This document shows, one piece after another, positions 8,870-20,486 of a stretch of 64,000 nt of DNA. Source of the DNA: Stagonosporopsis chrysanthemi. Taxonomy: Eukaryota > Ascomycota > Dothideomycetes > Pleosporales > Didymellaceae. Below the pieces are notes generated by a model that saw only the letters and a list, made by a program, of their open reading frames with translations, was not told the DNA's origin and did no database searches. A program made the position numbers and the translations under genes. The stretch spans positions 124,001 through 188,000 of the forward strand of contig JAFISE010000050.1 of the NCBI GenBank assembly GCA_022560025.1. Direction: 5' to 3'. How positions within the stretch are numbered: position 1 is the first letter of the stretch; every line of letters begins with the position of its first letter.

Positions 8870-11625
8870 ATGCAGCTGTGTCCTAAGGAGGTGCGTGACT
8901 GGCCGGGATGACTGCCCGGCGTGCCATCAGCCAGCTGTAAGGCTGCAGGGAGCCCCTCGCTGACCCCACTCCAGCTCGACAAGCTCGTCATCTCCCAGAT
9001 CGGCCTGCTTGCCCAGCGCCGTCTGGCAAGAGGCGTGAAGCTGAACCAGAGCGAAGCCACAGTACGTGTCGCAGCATGTATCCAATGCTTGTAGGTCGCT
9101 GATGTCCACCAGGCCCTCATCGCCAACAACCTCCAAGAAGTACCATACCCGCCTGCACGCCCTCACGTGACAGCTCGCTGAAGGCGCACAGCTTATCCGC
9201 GATGGCAACCACACCGTTGCCGATCTTATGGCCATTGGCAAGACCATGCTGGGCCGCCGCCATGTCCAGCCTTCAGTCGTCACCGGTCTGCGTGAGCTGA
9301 TGGTCGAGGGCACCTTCCCCACAGGCACATACCTCGTCACCGTCCACCACCCCATCTCGAGCGATGACGGCGATCTCGAGAAGGCCCTCTACGGCTCTTT
9401 CCTGCCCGTGCCCTCCAATGACATGTTTCCCCTCCCCGACTCGAGCGTATACGAATACAAGAAGCAACCTGGCGCCATTGTCGCTGTGAAAGGCGAGGCC
9501 GGCGTCATCAAGCTCAACGAGGGGCGCAAGAGGATCAGGCTCAGGGTCAAGAGCACGGGAGACAGGCCCATTCAGGTCGGGTCGCACTACCACTTCATCG
9601 AAACCAACCCCCAACTATCTTTTGACCGTGTACGAGCCCACGGCTACCGCTTGGACATCCCCGCAGGCACATCTGTGCGATTCGAGCCTGGCGACACCAA
9701 GACGGTCACTCTGGTGCAAATTGCTGGCAACCAGATTATTCGGGGCGGAAACCGGGTGGCGTCAGGTCACATTCACGATACGAGCGTTGCAGATGGGATA
9801 GTGGAGAGACTAACCGCCGGCGGCTTCCTCCACGCATCAGAGCCTGCCGGTGATGCTGCGCACATCGATATCTGTACCATGGAACGCCAGGCTTACATTA
9901 GCATGTTCGGTCCCACCACTGGAGATCTGGTCAGACTAGGCGCTACAGATCTGTGGGTGAAGGTCGAGAAGGACCTCACCCGTTACGGAGATGAATGTGC
10001 ATTTGGTGGTGGCAAGACCCTCAGAGAAGGCATGGGCCAGGCAGGCGGACGATCTGACGCCGAGACCTTGGATACAGTTGTGACGAATGCGCTCATTGTT
10101 GATTGGACAGGCATCTACAAAGCTGATATCGGTATCAAGGACGGCATCATTGTTGGTATTGGCAAGGCCGGTAATCCAGACGTAATGGATGGCGTTGATC
10201 CAAACATGGTCGTTGGATCTTGCACAGATGTCATTGCTGGCGAGCACGACATAGTCACGGCAGGAGGGTTCGATACGCACATTCACTTCATCTGTCCTCA
10301 ACAGGCCCAAGAGGCCATTGCATCTGGCATTACGACAATGCTGGGCGGCGGAACAGGCCCTAGCACTGGCTCAAAAGCAACGACATGCACGCCAGGAAAG
10401 ACCCATATCAGGCAGATGCTGCAAGCTATTGACGAGCTTCCGCTGAACTACGGTATCACCGGTAAGGGCAATGAGTCTGAGCTCAAACCTCTGCAAGAGC
10501 AGGCTGAGGCTGGTGTCTGTGGCCTGAAGCTTCACGAAGATTGGGGTAGCACACCTGCAGCCATCGATGCGTGCCTGACGGTCTGTGATGAGTACGACAT
10601 CCAGACTCTGATTCATACCGATACTCTCAACGAGTCAGGTTTCGTTGAGCAGACCGTTGGTGCGTTTAAGAACAGAGTCATTCACGCCTATCACACCGAA
10701 GGCGCAGGAGGGGGTCATGCCCCGGATATCATCAGTGTCGTTGAACACGATAACGTCCTGCCATCATCGACAAATCCTACTCGGCCGTACACCCGCAACA
10801 CCCTGGACGAGCACCTGGACATGCTAATGGTGTGCCACCACCTGTCTAAGAATATTCCAGAAGATGTAGCGTTTGCAGAGTCCCGAATCCGTGCCGAGAC
10901 AATCGCTGCAGAAGACGTTCTTCACGATCTGGGCGCCATCTCCATGATGTCGTCTGATTCGCAAGCCATGGGCCGCTGTGGTGAGGTCATTCTGCGGACA
11001 TGGAACACAGCGCACAAGAACAAGGTGCAACGCGGCTATCTCAAGGAAGACGAGGGCACAGGTGCGGACAACTTCAGAGTGAAGAGATATATCAGCAAGT
11101 ACACCGTCAACCCGGCAATCGCCCAAGGCATGGGTCACCTCATTGGCAGCATAGAGGTTGGTAAGCTGGCCGACTTGGTGCTGTGGCACCCAGAAAATTT
11201 CGGTGTCAAGCCAGCGCTGGTCGTGAAAAGCGGGATGTGCTCGTATGCTCAGATGGTAAGTCGACACTTCGCACAACATCAGGGGTCGCTACTAACACTT
11301 CCAGGGTGACCCCAACGCCTCCATCCCCACCGTCGAACCCATCATCATGCGACCCATGTTCGCACCTCTGGTGCCCTCCTCATCTGTGACCTTCGTCTCC
11401 AAAGCCTCCATTGACTCTGGCGTCGTCGCATCCTACGGCCTGCGCAAGCGCGTCGAAGCAGTCAAGAATTGCAGGAACATTGGCAAGCGAGACATGAAGT
11501 ATAACGATGTGCGACCGAAGATGACCGTCGACCCCGAGACCTATCGAGTCGAAGCTGATGGCATGCACTGCACGGCCGAGCCGAGTGAGGAGCTGCCGCT
11601 GACGCAGGGGTATTTTGTCTACTGA
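8870..11625 (+). CDS. Urease, single-chain fungal type, 839 aa
   Basis: Hydrolyses urea to ammonia and carbamate in the cytosol with a two-nickel centre. Exons: 8870-8890, 8975-9061, 9113-9139, 9192-11255, 11305-11625; all four introns are GT-AG and lie between codons. Exons 1-3 encode the gamma-type start (MQLCPKE, then LDKLVISQIGLLAQRRLARG, then ALIANNLQE), which joins LIRDGNHTVADLM. Beta-like and alpha-like parts follow. Nickel ligands and catalytic residues are all visible: His408 and His410 (DTHIHF), Lys491 (CGLKLHEDWG, the lysine carbamylated in the family), His493, His520, His546, flap Cys593/His594 (MVCHHLSKN) and Asp634 (MMSSDSQAMG). Their spacing equals that of bacterial ureases. 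The total length is the usual fungal size. A model starting at the ATG at 9228 would lose the first 57 residues. Activity needs nickel accessory proteins not present here. Confidence 0.96.
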
Positions 11626-13590
11626 GGAAACCTCGCACTGTCGCAGATGTTGATCTATTCTGGTCGCTTTTACAATCTGAACGTATAATGAAAGCACCGT
11701 GCCGCTCACCCAAAATGCCTTGTAATCAACTACCCTACAGCCCGATTGAAGCTTACCATATCCGAATCTGTACATTCTGTGCACGGGGAGGGGGTTGATG
11801 GTGTAGCAGACTGAAGTGAAGTGCATGTCCTTTCGAGTATAACGAACGACGTGATGTGTGTCAAGGAATTGCTCGATGATTGTGCACTATTCCAAAGCCA
11901 TGCACCTGCAGCTGTAGATGTTGTGACTCTTCAGGCCATGCGGACTCCATGGCATCCGGAGGACTGGAATCACGCCCCGAGGTCTTCGAGTGATGGGCAA
12001 AGAACGAGCACGATGTGGAATTTTCCGCGTGGCGACGTGTTTAAAAGTCCGTGTTGCTTCGAAGGCGAAGACTTATGGTTTGCGAGCACTGAGGCGTGGC
12101 AGTGTCTTGCAAAGCGTTTCCTGCCCGTTGGAACCGCTTGGACGAGTCGTGGGGATTGGCACCTAACCATACACATCACTGCTGCCTTGCTCAAAAGTTT
12201 GCTCTTCGTGTGGCCACCAGCCCGCATATGGTGATGTGGACTGAGATGGGTCATTGACTTGTGCATAATCCGTGCTTCTTCGCAGTGGAGCTCAAATCTC
12301 GAGTGCTTCGTGAAGAGCAGATCATTGTATTGCTGCTACCCTCAGAGCAACGCGTATTAATGCCAGTATGCGGCTTTCGGCCATAATAGATGATCGGGCT
12401 TAGCGGCATGGTGGCTGATGACTAGTTGCTAGAAAGGCGTGCATGACCCATCTGTAAAGCGATCGAGGCTGATGTTGATATTGAAGTGTCGCCGGCGGTG
12501 TGTCGTCCTGAGGCCTCTTTGAAAAGTATCTGCCTTTCATTGAGGTGTACAGTCATTCATCGAACATCTAAGAGTAGCTCTGATCAGCTGTGACTGCTTT
12601 CGAGCAGGCCTTGTTCAACCGAACATAAGACTATGTTGGTCGGAGGCCCAGTGCAAAACCATGCTCTTGGCCAGTTCATTAGCTGCAGTGCTGAAAGTCT
12701 AAGTCCAAGGTGCTATCGCTTTTACTACACGTAATCTAGTCTTGGTCTCTTTCGAGGACAGATCGCATCCCCTGATCCTATTATGTTCCTGTAATCACAA
12801 GGTCCATGTAACAATCTAGATTCCGTCGATGCAAGGCCCTTGGCTGAACCTCCAAGAAAGCCAGTCACCTGGTTGCAGGAGAGTGGTGGATGATGATATG
12901 CAAGCTCGAGGGTCCATGGGGGCGGTCACTGTGGGCGTGCGGGCCTTCCCTTCCCGCTGGACCCTTCTGAATTTGCATGGTTCTCACACTGCAGCTCGTC
13001 ACCCGCACCATCGCGCTTACCGACCTTGTGCATATCACGCTCACGACAAGACTTTCGCGCATTCATCATGGCTTGAACTTCGAAGCTTGGCCAGACTGTT
13101 CGAAGGGAGGATCGTGCCATCCTGTCGTTAACCGCGCTGACCGGGAACCTCACATGCCTGCCGCACGCTGGCCACTGTCTAGCTTAACCTTCTACAGCAT
13201 TTCGTGCGGATATCGTCGTGTATCCTCGTTTATTGTCTTCTCTCCACGAACCAGAGCTGTTATCCAAGCCGCAGTCGAGCCGTAAACTTCGCGCTTCTGA
13301 GCTCGGCCCACGAATGCCTTGCACGAACGCAGGCGATCTCCTAGAAGACCCGACTTTCGCCAACCACGAACTCGAAGGATTATGAGGCCAAGAAATGAGC
13401 GACCAAATTTTCACTGTCAGTGGCCTAGCCAAGGCCATTTCGAGCCCTCGCCGCTCCGCGCCAAGCCTTGGGGCAGCCTGCCGTAGCTTGGCCCGCCCAG
13501 CATGGAGGCCTTGTCCGTGATCATGGCGTTTCGCCCCACACATGCTTGTGGCATGATTGGAGGTGCATACGGAGCTTGATCTAATCGAAG

Positions 13591-13632
13591 TTATCTGATC
13601 ATCAAGTTTCTGGGCGCTCCATCTTATCAGAT
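13591..13632 (-). promoter_or_regulatory. Two exact SreA/GATA iron-regulator motifs
   Basis: TTATCTGAT (13591-13599) and TTATCAGAT (13624-13632) are reverse complements of ATCAGATAA and ATCTGATAA. Both exactly match ATCWGATAA, the consensus reported for the fungal iron-responsive GATA repressor SreA. They are 33 bp apart (start to start), in the same orientation, 275-316 bp upstream of the siderophore-transporter ATG. Iron-repressed expression is the natural prediction (inference). Confidence 0.75.
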
Positions 13633-13803
13633 CATGGATCAATGAGGAGGCTGCTGGGCTGCGCTATCGTTGAGAAATCCAGAAGCCTCGTGGTGGGGAG
13701 AGACGCACAATTTTTCACACACTTACCTTCCTTGTCCGGTTGTCGGCGCGTTGGCAGGGGCGAATCTCCCGTTGGATGGTCGTTCCGCTGCGTGGGTACC
13801 GGG

Positions 13804-13811
13804 TATATAAT
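13804..13811 (+). promoter_or_regulatory. TATA-box candidate
   Basis: TATATAAT about 100 bp upstream of the ATG at 13907, in otherwise balanced-composition sequence and downstream of the GATA pair. Confidence 0.5.
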
Positions 13812-13906
13812 ACCAGCTAATGTAGCCCCTCGCTCCGTTCCCCATCCTTGAGATCCATCACTTCTGCACCTGGCATTCGACTGGGATTTGTCTTTATCCT
13901 TTCGCC

Positions 13907-15817
13907 ATGAGCATCGTACCTGGAGGCCCGCAGCCTATGGCTAGCGTTGACCGAACGTCTCCTGAGCTTGATGCAGAGAAGAGCCAACCTGTTGTGGGCC
14001 ACACCAACAGGGACAATTCTAGTGATGATCGGGCTCCGAGCACCAACGAATACGACATTGATGGAGAGAAAGTCCAAGAATTCCAGAGGGGAGTTGAGCG
14101 TGTTCGCATCATCACCACCATTTGGACTAAGCCTACGCTCATCAGCATGTTTGTTTTGTAAGTTGTATCCCGTTGGAAGCTCGCCGACAGCTGCTGACCT
14201 TGCCAGGCTGTATCTGATCTCTTTCGTCGATATGCTTCAGAACTACGTCGATTCAGGCCTCAACCCGTACATCACATCTGCTTTTGGAACCCATGGTCTA
14301 CTTACTATTGGATCTGTCATCTCTTCAGCACTCGGTGGTTGTGCACCACTGACACTGGCGAAAGTCATCGATATCTGGGGCCGTGTCGAGGGCTTTTGCC
14401 TCATGCTTGCGATCTGTGTTTCTGGCATGATTGTCAAGGCTGTTTGCAAAAATGTGCAGTCCTACATTGGAGGCCATATCCTCTACTGGACAGGTCACAT
14501 GGGTCTTTTGTACATCGTTCAGGTCATGTGCTCCGACATCACATCGCTCAGGAACCGCATGATCATCTTGGGTATCAACACGACTCCTAGGATAGCTGCA
14601 ACCTTTGCTGGGCCCGAGCTTGTCGACATATTCTACAATGGTGCCCCTGGCTGGCGTTGGGCGTTCGGAGCTTTCATCATTATCCTTGTTGCTTGCAGCA
14701 TTCCGGCTATGGCTGTCATGCTTTACATGTATCGTCAGGCCCGCAAAGCAGGCTACGCCCAGAAAGAAAGATCAGGTCGCAGTACCTTCCAGTCCCTGAA
14801 GCACTACGCAATCGAGTTCGACAGTAAGTCCATCCCACCAAGGCCCAAGGCCTACGCTGACTGCCAGTAGTATTCGGTATAATCCTGATCATGGCTGCTT
14901 TCTGCAACTTCTCACTGCCTTTTACTCTCGTGTCGTACGCTCCCAATGGTTGGAAGACACCTTACATCATCGCCATGATTGTCCTCGGCATTCTCTTATT
15001 CCCAGTATTTGCCCTGTATGAGCTCTACGTCGCTCCAGTTCCTTTCCTTCCCTGGAAGTACCTCAAGGAGCCGACAATCCTGGGCTCATGCGTGCTCTAC
15101 GGTGTCATGTTCCTTTCAGTATTTTGCTGGAACGGCATGTACAACTCGTATTTGCAGGTGGTCCACAGGCAGAGTATCCAACACGCTGGTTACATCGTCA
15201 ATGCCTTCTCGCTCACTTCCTCAATTTCTGCGCCCATCATTGGAATTATCATCAGCTACACGGGCAATTTCAAATGGCTTGCGATGAGTGGAGTTCCCAT
15301 CACTCTCCTCGGAACAGCTTTGTTGATTCCATACCGTCAGCCCGGCTCTCCCATCGGTGTTCTGGCTTTTACACAAGTTCTCGTCGGTCTCGGCACAGGT
15401 ATCTTCGCACAGTGTGGTATGCTTGCTGTCATGGCGCCCGTCACTCACCAGCAGATCGCATCTGTAAGTGCTCTTTGGGGACTCTTCGGTGGATTTGGTG
15501 CCGCCATTGGTTTTGCAATCGCTGGTGCTATCTGGAACGGTGTGACTCCTGGCAAGCTGTACGAGCTTTTGCCAGAGGAGTCAAAGAACCAATCTGCGAT
15601 CATCTTTGGAGATCTCGTCACGCAGATGTCTTTCCTCGACGGAACTCCTGAGCGTGCCGCCGTTGTTGGCGCTTACGCCCACTCTCAGCGCTTGATGGTT
15701 ATTGCCGGTGCTGCCACCGTTCCTCTTTGCATTGCGTCCATCTGGGTCTGGAAGAACATCAACGTCAAGAAGCTTGAGAAGGAGCACGGCACGCAGACGA
15801 AGGGTCTTGTCTTCTAG
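13907..15817 (+). CDS. Siderophore-iron transporter, MFS (Sit1/Mir type), 604 aa
   Basis: Probable plasma-membrane proton symporter that imports ferric siderophores. Exons are 13907-14157, 14207-14823 and 14871-15817. Intron 1 has donor GTAAGT and a CAG acceptor; intron 2 uses TAG at 14870 with branch CGCTGAC (using CAG at 14867 instead would add one Val). A polar N terminus (about 70 residues) with the stretch VQEFQRGVERVRIITTIW precedes the first helix, as in fungal Sit/Mir transporters. The membrane core includes DMLQNYVDSGLNPYITSAF and later HQQIASVSALWGLFGGFGAA. Length and about fourteen hydrophobic segments fit the family. Which siderophore it carries cannot be read. No siderophore synthesis gene is nearby. 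Two SreA-type motifs upstream suggest repression by iron. Confidence 0.92.
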
Positions 15818-17509
15818 ACTCTTCTTCTACACACTTCAGATAGATTGGGGATGAGTCGCTGGGCGCTCGTAGTGGTGATGAGATAAGCATGTATTTAATG
15901 ATGCATGTCCGTATGATACGAAAAGCATAATGGTTAATACTTCGCAGTGGCGAAAATTCACTCGCTCCTCAAACAATTTCAAGATACTGTGAAAGCCCAG
16001 AACATGTGTCACTACAATACCACGCCTCTGATCTCAGAGCGTGACGCTCAACATCGCTCTTCCTATGTCTCTCAAGACTAGAGTTGAACAATGCCTATAC
16101 ATAACTTCCATAGCTCGCGCCACGCAGTCATCGCAACGTCACCCCTTTCTGAAATTCATTCTAAGGTTCGTGTTGTCCCGGAATCTACGGAGCGGTTCGC
16201 GACATCGGCGTGACGCCAGCCAAGATCCGCACGCAGACGACTCCACAATGGATGACCTGGAGATTATCTATGTGATACACTTGCGTCATGACGACGCATG
16301 ATAGTGGGGTTTCGCTGTTATTGAGACGCGCGGTGGTCGTTTTGCAATCTCGGTGCAGGGTGTGACAAGGACCTCAACCTGCACAGCGACTGATGAGGCC
16401 ACTGACGATGGAGGTTTGTGAATGCTGCGTACCAGGTCCAAATAAAACGCTGTTCGTTTTTCACGTTGAGAGCCGGACTTTTTTCTAAGAAGCAGTCATA
16501 AAGAGGTTTATCTTCTATCAATGAACTGACAAGGAGGAATGTGGACCACGTCTTGTGAGATCGTACATCATATCCACGTGCCCTTTACGAAGGCGCTACT
16601 AGATCAGTTTGGCGAATCGACTGTGGAGCAGGGCAGTGTGCCTTTTAGGCAAGGTCAGCATGGATACCTTCGATTAAGTTGGAATTACACGGCAACTCCG
16701 GACAAGTATGGTCTGGCTCGGTGCATTTGTCTGTTCGGCTGCAAGCTATGCACTGCCATTGATAGCAGCCAAAGTTTGATGAGGAAAGAGCGGGCCGCTT
16801 GAAGAATACAATGATGATTATCAAGGTTAACATCAGTTCATGATCAGCGACGAACAAATCGGAACTCTGGTTTGAACGCCAATGATGGTCAATTTCGGTG
16901 TGCATAGTCAGGAGAGACTGAAAGACCACTTAGTCTTGGAATACTCTCTCTTTGCCGTGGATGACAATCTGAACACTTCTTTGCCAGTACAATCGGTGAA
17001 GATTGATGCAATGCTTGCGCCCTGCCCTTCCTATGCTACGAGAGCATCCTTGACTCGATAGGGTTCACGATGCAGATCACGAGATACAGTACTATACCAA
17101 GTTGCGTATTGCACCGAGAAGATTGCATCCAAAAAGAAGAGATGATTATTTGATTTCTATGAGAGCACATGGTCAAATGTCGTAAATGTGATAATAACCC
17201 TGGTATCTGTCTTGCGACAATTCCGTCTGTAAATTCTGCACTTTAGAAAAGACAAGGAAATAAAAAGTCGTCGAACGAAAAGAGGGGACAACGTGGGGAG
17301 AAAGTAAAAGTGAATGTCTGCCACGTGATGAAAACATCCATCAAAGTAGGACACACGTGAATAAAACAGAAAGTACTCGATGGGAGCCTTGCGGTCTGAT
17401 CCGTCTGTCAGCACTAGCGACATGATTCTTGAAGTAAACAAGACGCCCAGTGCGTGGTGCTACTCTCTACTTAGGTAGCAGTAGGGCCTGTGATGGCTGA
17501 GTAAGGATC
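15818..17509. other. Intergenic, no gene recognised
   Basis: 1.7 kb between the transporter (+) and the retropepsin-like gene (-), whose 3' ends converge here. Only short frames without domain support are present; no repeat or RNA gene was identified. Confidence 0.5.
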
Positions 17510-18854
17510 TTAGATGTTGCGGGAACGCCTACCTCGACTCGAGGGGGCCTTCTTGGTCTTCGCCACTTGATCACCTGTCGACTTCGCATCCTTCTTGTTT
17601 GGCAGCGCTTTGCTCGATGGTGATTTCTTGCGATTGGCCCAAAAACGTGTCGCCACCAGGTCTGTGGTGTTGTCGGGGTGCTCCGAGTCCCACTCCTTCG
17701 TAGCCTTTTCCATGTCCGCTTGCAAATCTTTCTTCGCTTCTGTGCCTTTTGCGTCTCGTATCTTGACCTCTTGGCATTTCAGTTTGTACAGATACTTCAC
17801 TTCGAGGAGTTGTTTTTCGATCTGTGCTTTCTTGACCTTGTCCTTTTCCTTCTCCTTCTCCAAAATGATATTGTCGACTTGACTCTTCAAGGTACCTCTG
17901 TCGATGACAAGATAGTTGCGCGATGTATCTGCGGAGTACATGAGTTATCGTGTGGTTTTAGGATGCTTAGTCGACTTACCCGTGCTTGAGTAGTTTGCGA
18001 TACCTGGACTAAGACTGAACACCGGTCGGGACAGGAGTTTGTACTTGTCAATCGTTTCAGCACCGATGACCATGTCGTAACTTTTCGCTTCCGAAGAGAT
18101 AAGAAATCGCATTCGGCAAAACCTCTTGAGACTGTTCGCATGATGCCAGGAGAGAAGGATCGCAGCTTCTACTGGGATTGGTTGCCCAGCTAGCGTAATC
18201 GCTTCACGACTCTCTGCGACACTCAACTCTTGGTAGTCCGTCTCTGTGTAGCCGAGCTGCTCTACGAGATCTTTCGACACGATGTTGCCATGGGAACAGC
18301 CTGTGTCTAAGAGACAGCGAGTTTGATGGAAGTCCGTGCTATCGTAACTCCGTGAAACATAGACATCCACTATCCATGGCGACTTGTTGCGACGAAAGAC
18401 CTGCATCGTCAGCATTTTGGTCATGGCGAGAAAGTCAAACCAACCTCGTCATCAGGAACTTCAGGTGGGAAGACCTCAATTGACCTCTCTATCTTGGTCA
18501 TCAACCATTGTGGGAAGAAAACGCCTCTCAATCGATCGATGAGACTGAGACTACGTCCGAACTTGTAGGTTTGCTGACGTTGAAGATGCTTCTTCTTTAG
18601 ATCAGAAACATCGAAACCCTGAAGACCTTCTTTGTCCTCGACAGTGGTGATGTGCGATTGAGTAGAGCGATACGACGCAGCGACTGAGTGAGAACGCCCT
18701 AGGTTATTATTGATAGGGGGTTGGAATGGGGCAGCAAGGAAATCGTCTACTGGAAGCGACGAAACCCTAAGGCCTGTACAGCACGGTACTGATCAACAGA
18801 AGTCGTTTTAATGTTTCAATGATTGGACCCACCGCGTGTTTCTTCCTCATCCAT
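17510..18854 (-). CDS. Retropepsin-like aspartic protease domain fused to coiled coil, 396 aa
   Basis: My model has four exons on the minus strand: 18854-18833, 18773-18445, 18400-17980 and 17928-17510. Introns are 59, 44 and 51 bp with GT-AG ends, and all phases match. Exon 1 encodes MDEEETR after AAG-ATG context; exon 2 (a polar region) opens without an ATG of its own, which is why a model starting at 18424 would miss about 117 residues. The protease-like domain covers about residues 125-250: the active-site-type motif CLLDTGCSHGNIVS (Asp149-Thr-Gly), then SKDLVEQLGY, then the second conserved piece YDMVIGAETI. After it come a lysine/glutamate-rich coiled coil (about 270-335) and a basic tail. 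The domain is the single-lobed, dimer-forming type known from retroelements and Ddi1-like proteins. Nothing suggests reverse transcriptase or integrase nearby, and base composition is host-like. Substrate and function are unknown. Confidence 0.75.
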
Positions 18855-20486
18855 CTTGGCAATTCTGGGTTGACTGAAAACTTGGTAGTCTTGCGGCAGG
18901 TTTTGAGGATGATTTGTGTAACTTGCCGCGTGAACCACGTAGTGCGGTTTGACTGGCTTATAAGCTTAGCTGTGGCCCCCAAGAAGTGATGGAAGGTAAT
19001 TCAGAAGTGAATATTCAGCCGCAAGAATACTTTAATCGAGCCGTCCGCGTGTGCAGCCTTTGGGGATGAAGGACGGGGGGGCCGGTCTTGTTGGGTCTCG
19101 AAACGATCAGACTAGGATACCGGGCAGCCAGGTGATAGTTGATCCGGGATGAGAAGCAGTTGATCTGGTGCTTCTTGAAACTTTTTCTGGGGCCAGATCC
19201 CGTTCTGTGCCCACCTGCAGATGTATTCAGCCCTACGGACATCTCTTTTCGGGCTGTGTGGGTGTTGTGAAATCAGGACTCGGCTCGGGCTCCCAAAGAC
19301 GAGTTCCTCGCGGCATGTGCTTGTGAGTCAGCGAGACTGAGTGTTCACCCAATTAAATCGTCAGATTAGTACTAGCCATGCACGCGAAACGGTGTCGGTC
19401 GCTCTCCAGTGGCAGTTAGGGTGTTAAATCGAACTCAGACTGCCACGACCTTGACGATGGGGCGTTTTTCACCAACCAACAAGGTTTACTGCTGTTGGAC
19501 TCGTGACGGACCCCACGGAGTATGTCCAGAAGATCGAGTGGCGTAATGCCACAGTGCTGTAAGCCTGCAGATGTATAGCCTTGCCTCAATAATGGGCTCA
19601 TTCTAGTGAATTATGTGAGCATTTTGTAGAAAATTAAGTCCGCCGCCTTGGGATAAGGCAACAAGGCAGTTTGCTGAGCTGACAGCTGTATTGTTCTGGG
19701 GCGCTGCGGGGTGGTCAGCAAGGCGCAGCACAATTCAATCATCCTTGCTCAACCGGTGAGCAGAGCCTGCAGCTAGAGGAGAGGTTTCGCAACGCTGAAG
19801 CGACACAGTAGAGGCTTAGGTACTGACAACCCCTATTGCTAGCGTCTCGCCTTCAAGGTTACCTGCTTGCGTCATCGACATCGTCTCCGTCTGAACTCAT
19901 GAACACTTCATCGACTCACCCTAATTGACGCTCACGACTTGCGACAGTCGAGCCTGACATTTGATTACCACGGAGTGGACTCAGTCCTTCGCACGTAGGT
20001 CTGCACAACTCGAGCCTCGTTGCGAACGGAGAACAGTAAGGCCTCCACGTAGTGACGAAAGGTCGATATTCGAGATCAAGGATAGGTTAGGGTGCATCTT
20101 TGACTCCGAGTGGCTGTCTTCTGTGCTTTATCTCCAGAGCTCAGCCCGCCTCTCAGCAGGGTCAAGGCTCAGCAACTGCAATATTACAGCACAACTTCAT
20201 CATCCCTACATCGCATAGAATTGATGAGGGTTAAAAAGTATGTATCATTCAGATGGGTGCGAATTATACATCATCTTGTGTTGTTTGATTGGATTGTGGC
20301 AGGCTAGAACTCATGTCCGCTGCAGCCCGTCTGCATACCCCTCTCTTACATACTGCTGCACGGTCAGCTACAGAAGACAAGAAGCTGACATACATGTTGG
20401 CGTATTCGTGCTGCCGTGCTGAAAGACGGTCTTCTATATGAGCAGGCTATGGCAAGTCCCCGATGGTGGCCAGTCCTCAGTAAGAG
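18855..20486. other. Divergent intergenic region
   Basis: 1.6 kb between the start of the retropepsin-like gene (-) and the DUF6594 gene (+). Short frames have no support. Nothing else seen. Confidence 0.5.

Larger units (their letters stand above)
11626..13906. other. Long intergenic region upstream of the siderophore transporter
   Basis: 2.3 kb without a supportable gene. Several 60-150 codon frames overlap on both strands without domains. The right end carries the regulatory motifs listed separately. The rest shows no repeat or RNA gene I can name. Confidence 0.5.

Noticed and set aside
9228..9230. Urease start codon at 9228
   Set aside because: Upstream small exons encode the conserved gamma-type N terminus, so this ATG is internal.
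15464..15470. Intron donor GTAAGTG inside exon 3 of the siderophore transporter
   Set aside because: The frame continues through a well-formed membrane helix and removal would delete conserved sequence.
13907..15817. Siderophore biosynthesis cluster
   Set aside because: Only the transporter is present; no NRPS, ornithine monooxygenase or acyltransferase lies within the window.
17510..18854. Retrotransposon pol fragment for the DTG gene
   Set aside because: Composition and short introns are host-like, with no RT, RNase H or integrase nearby and no RIP-type decay.
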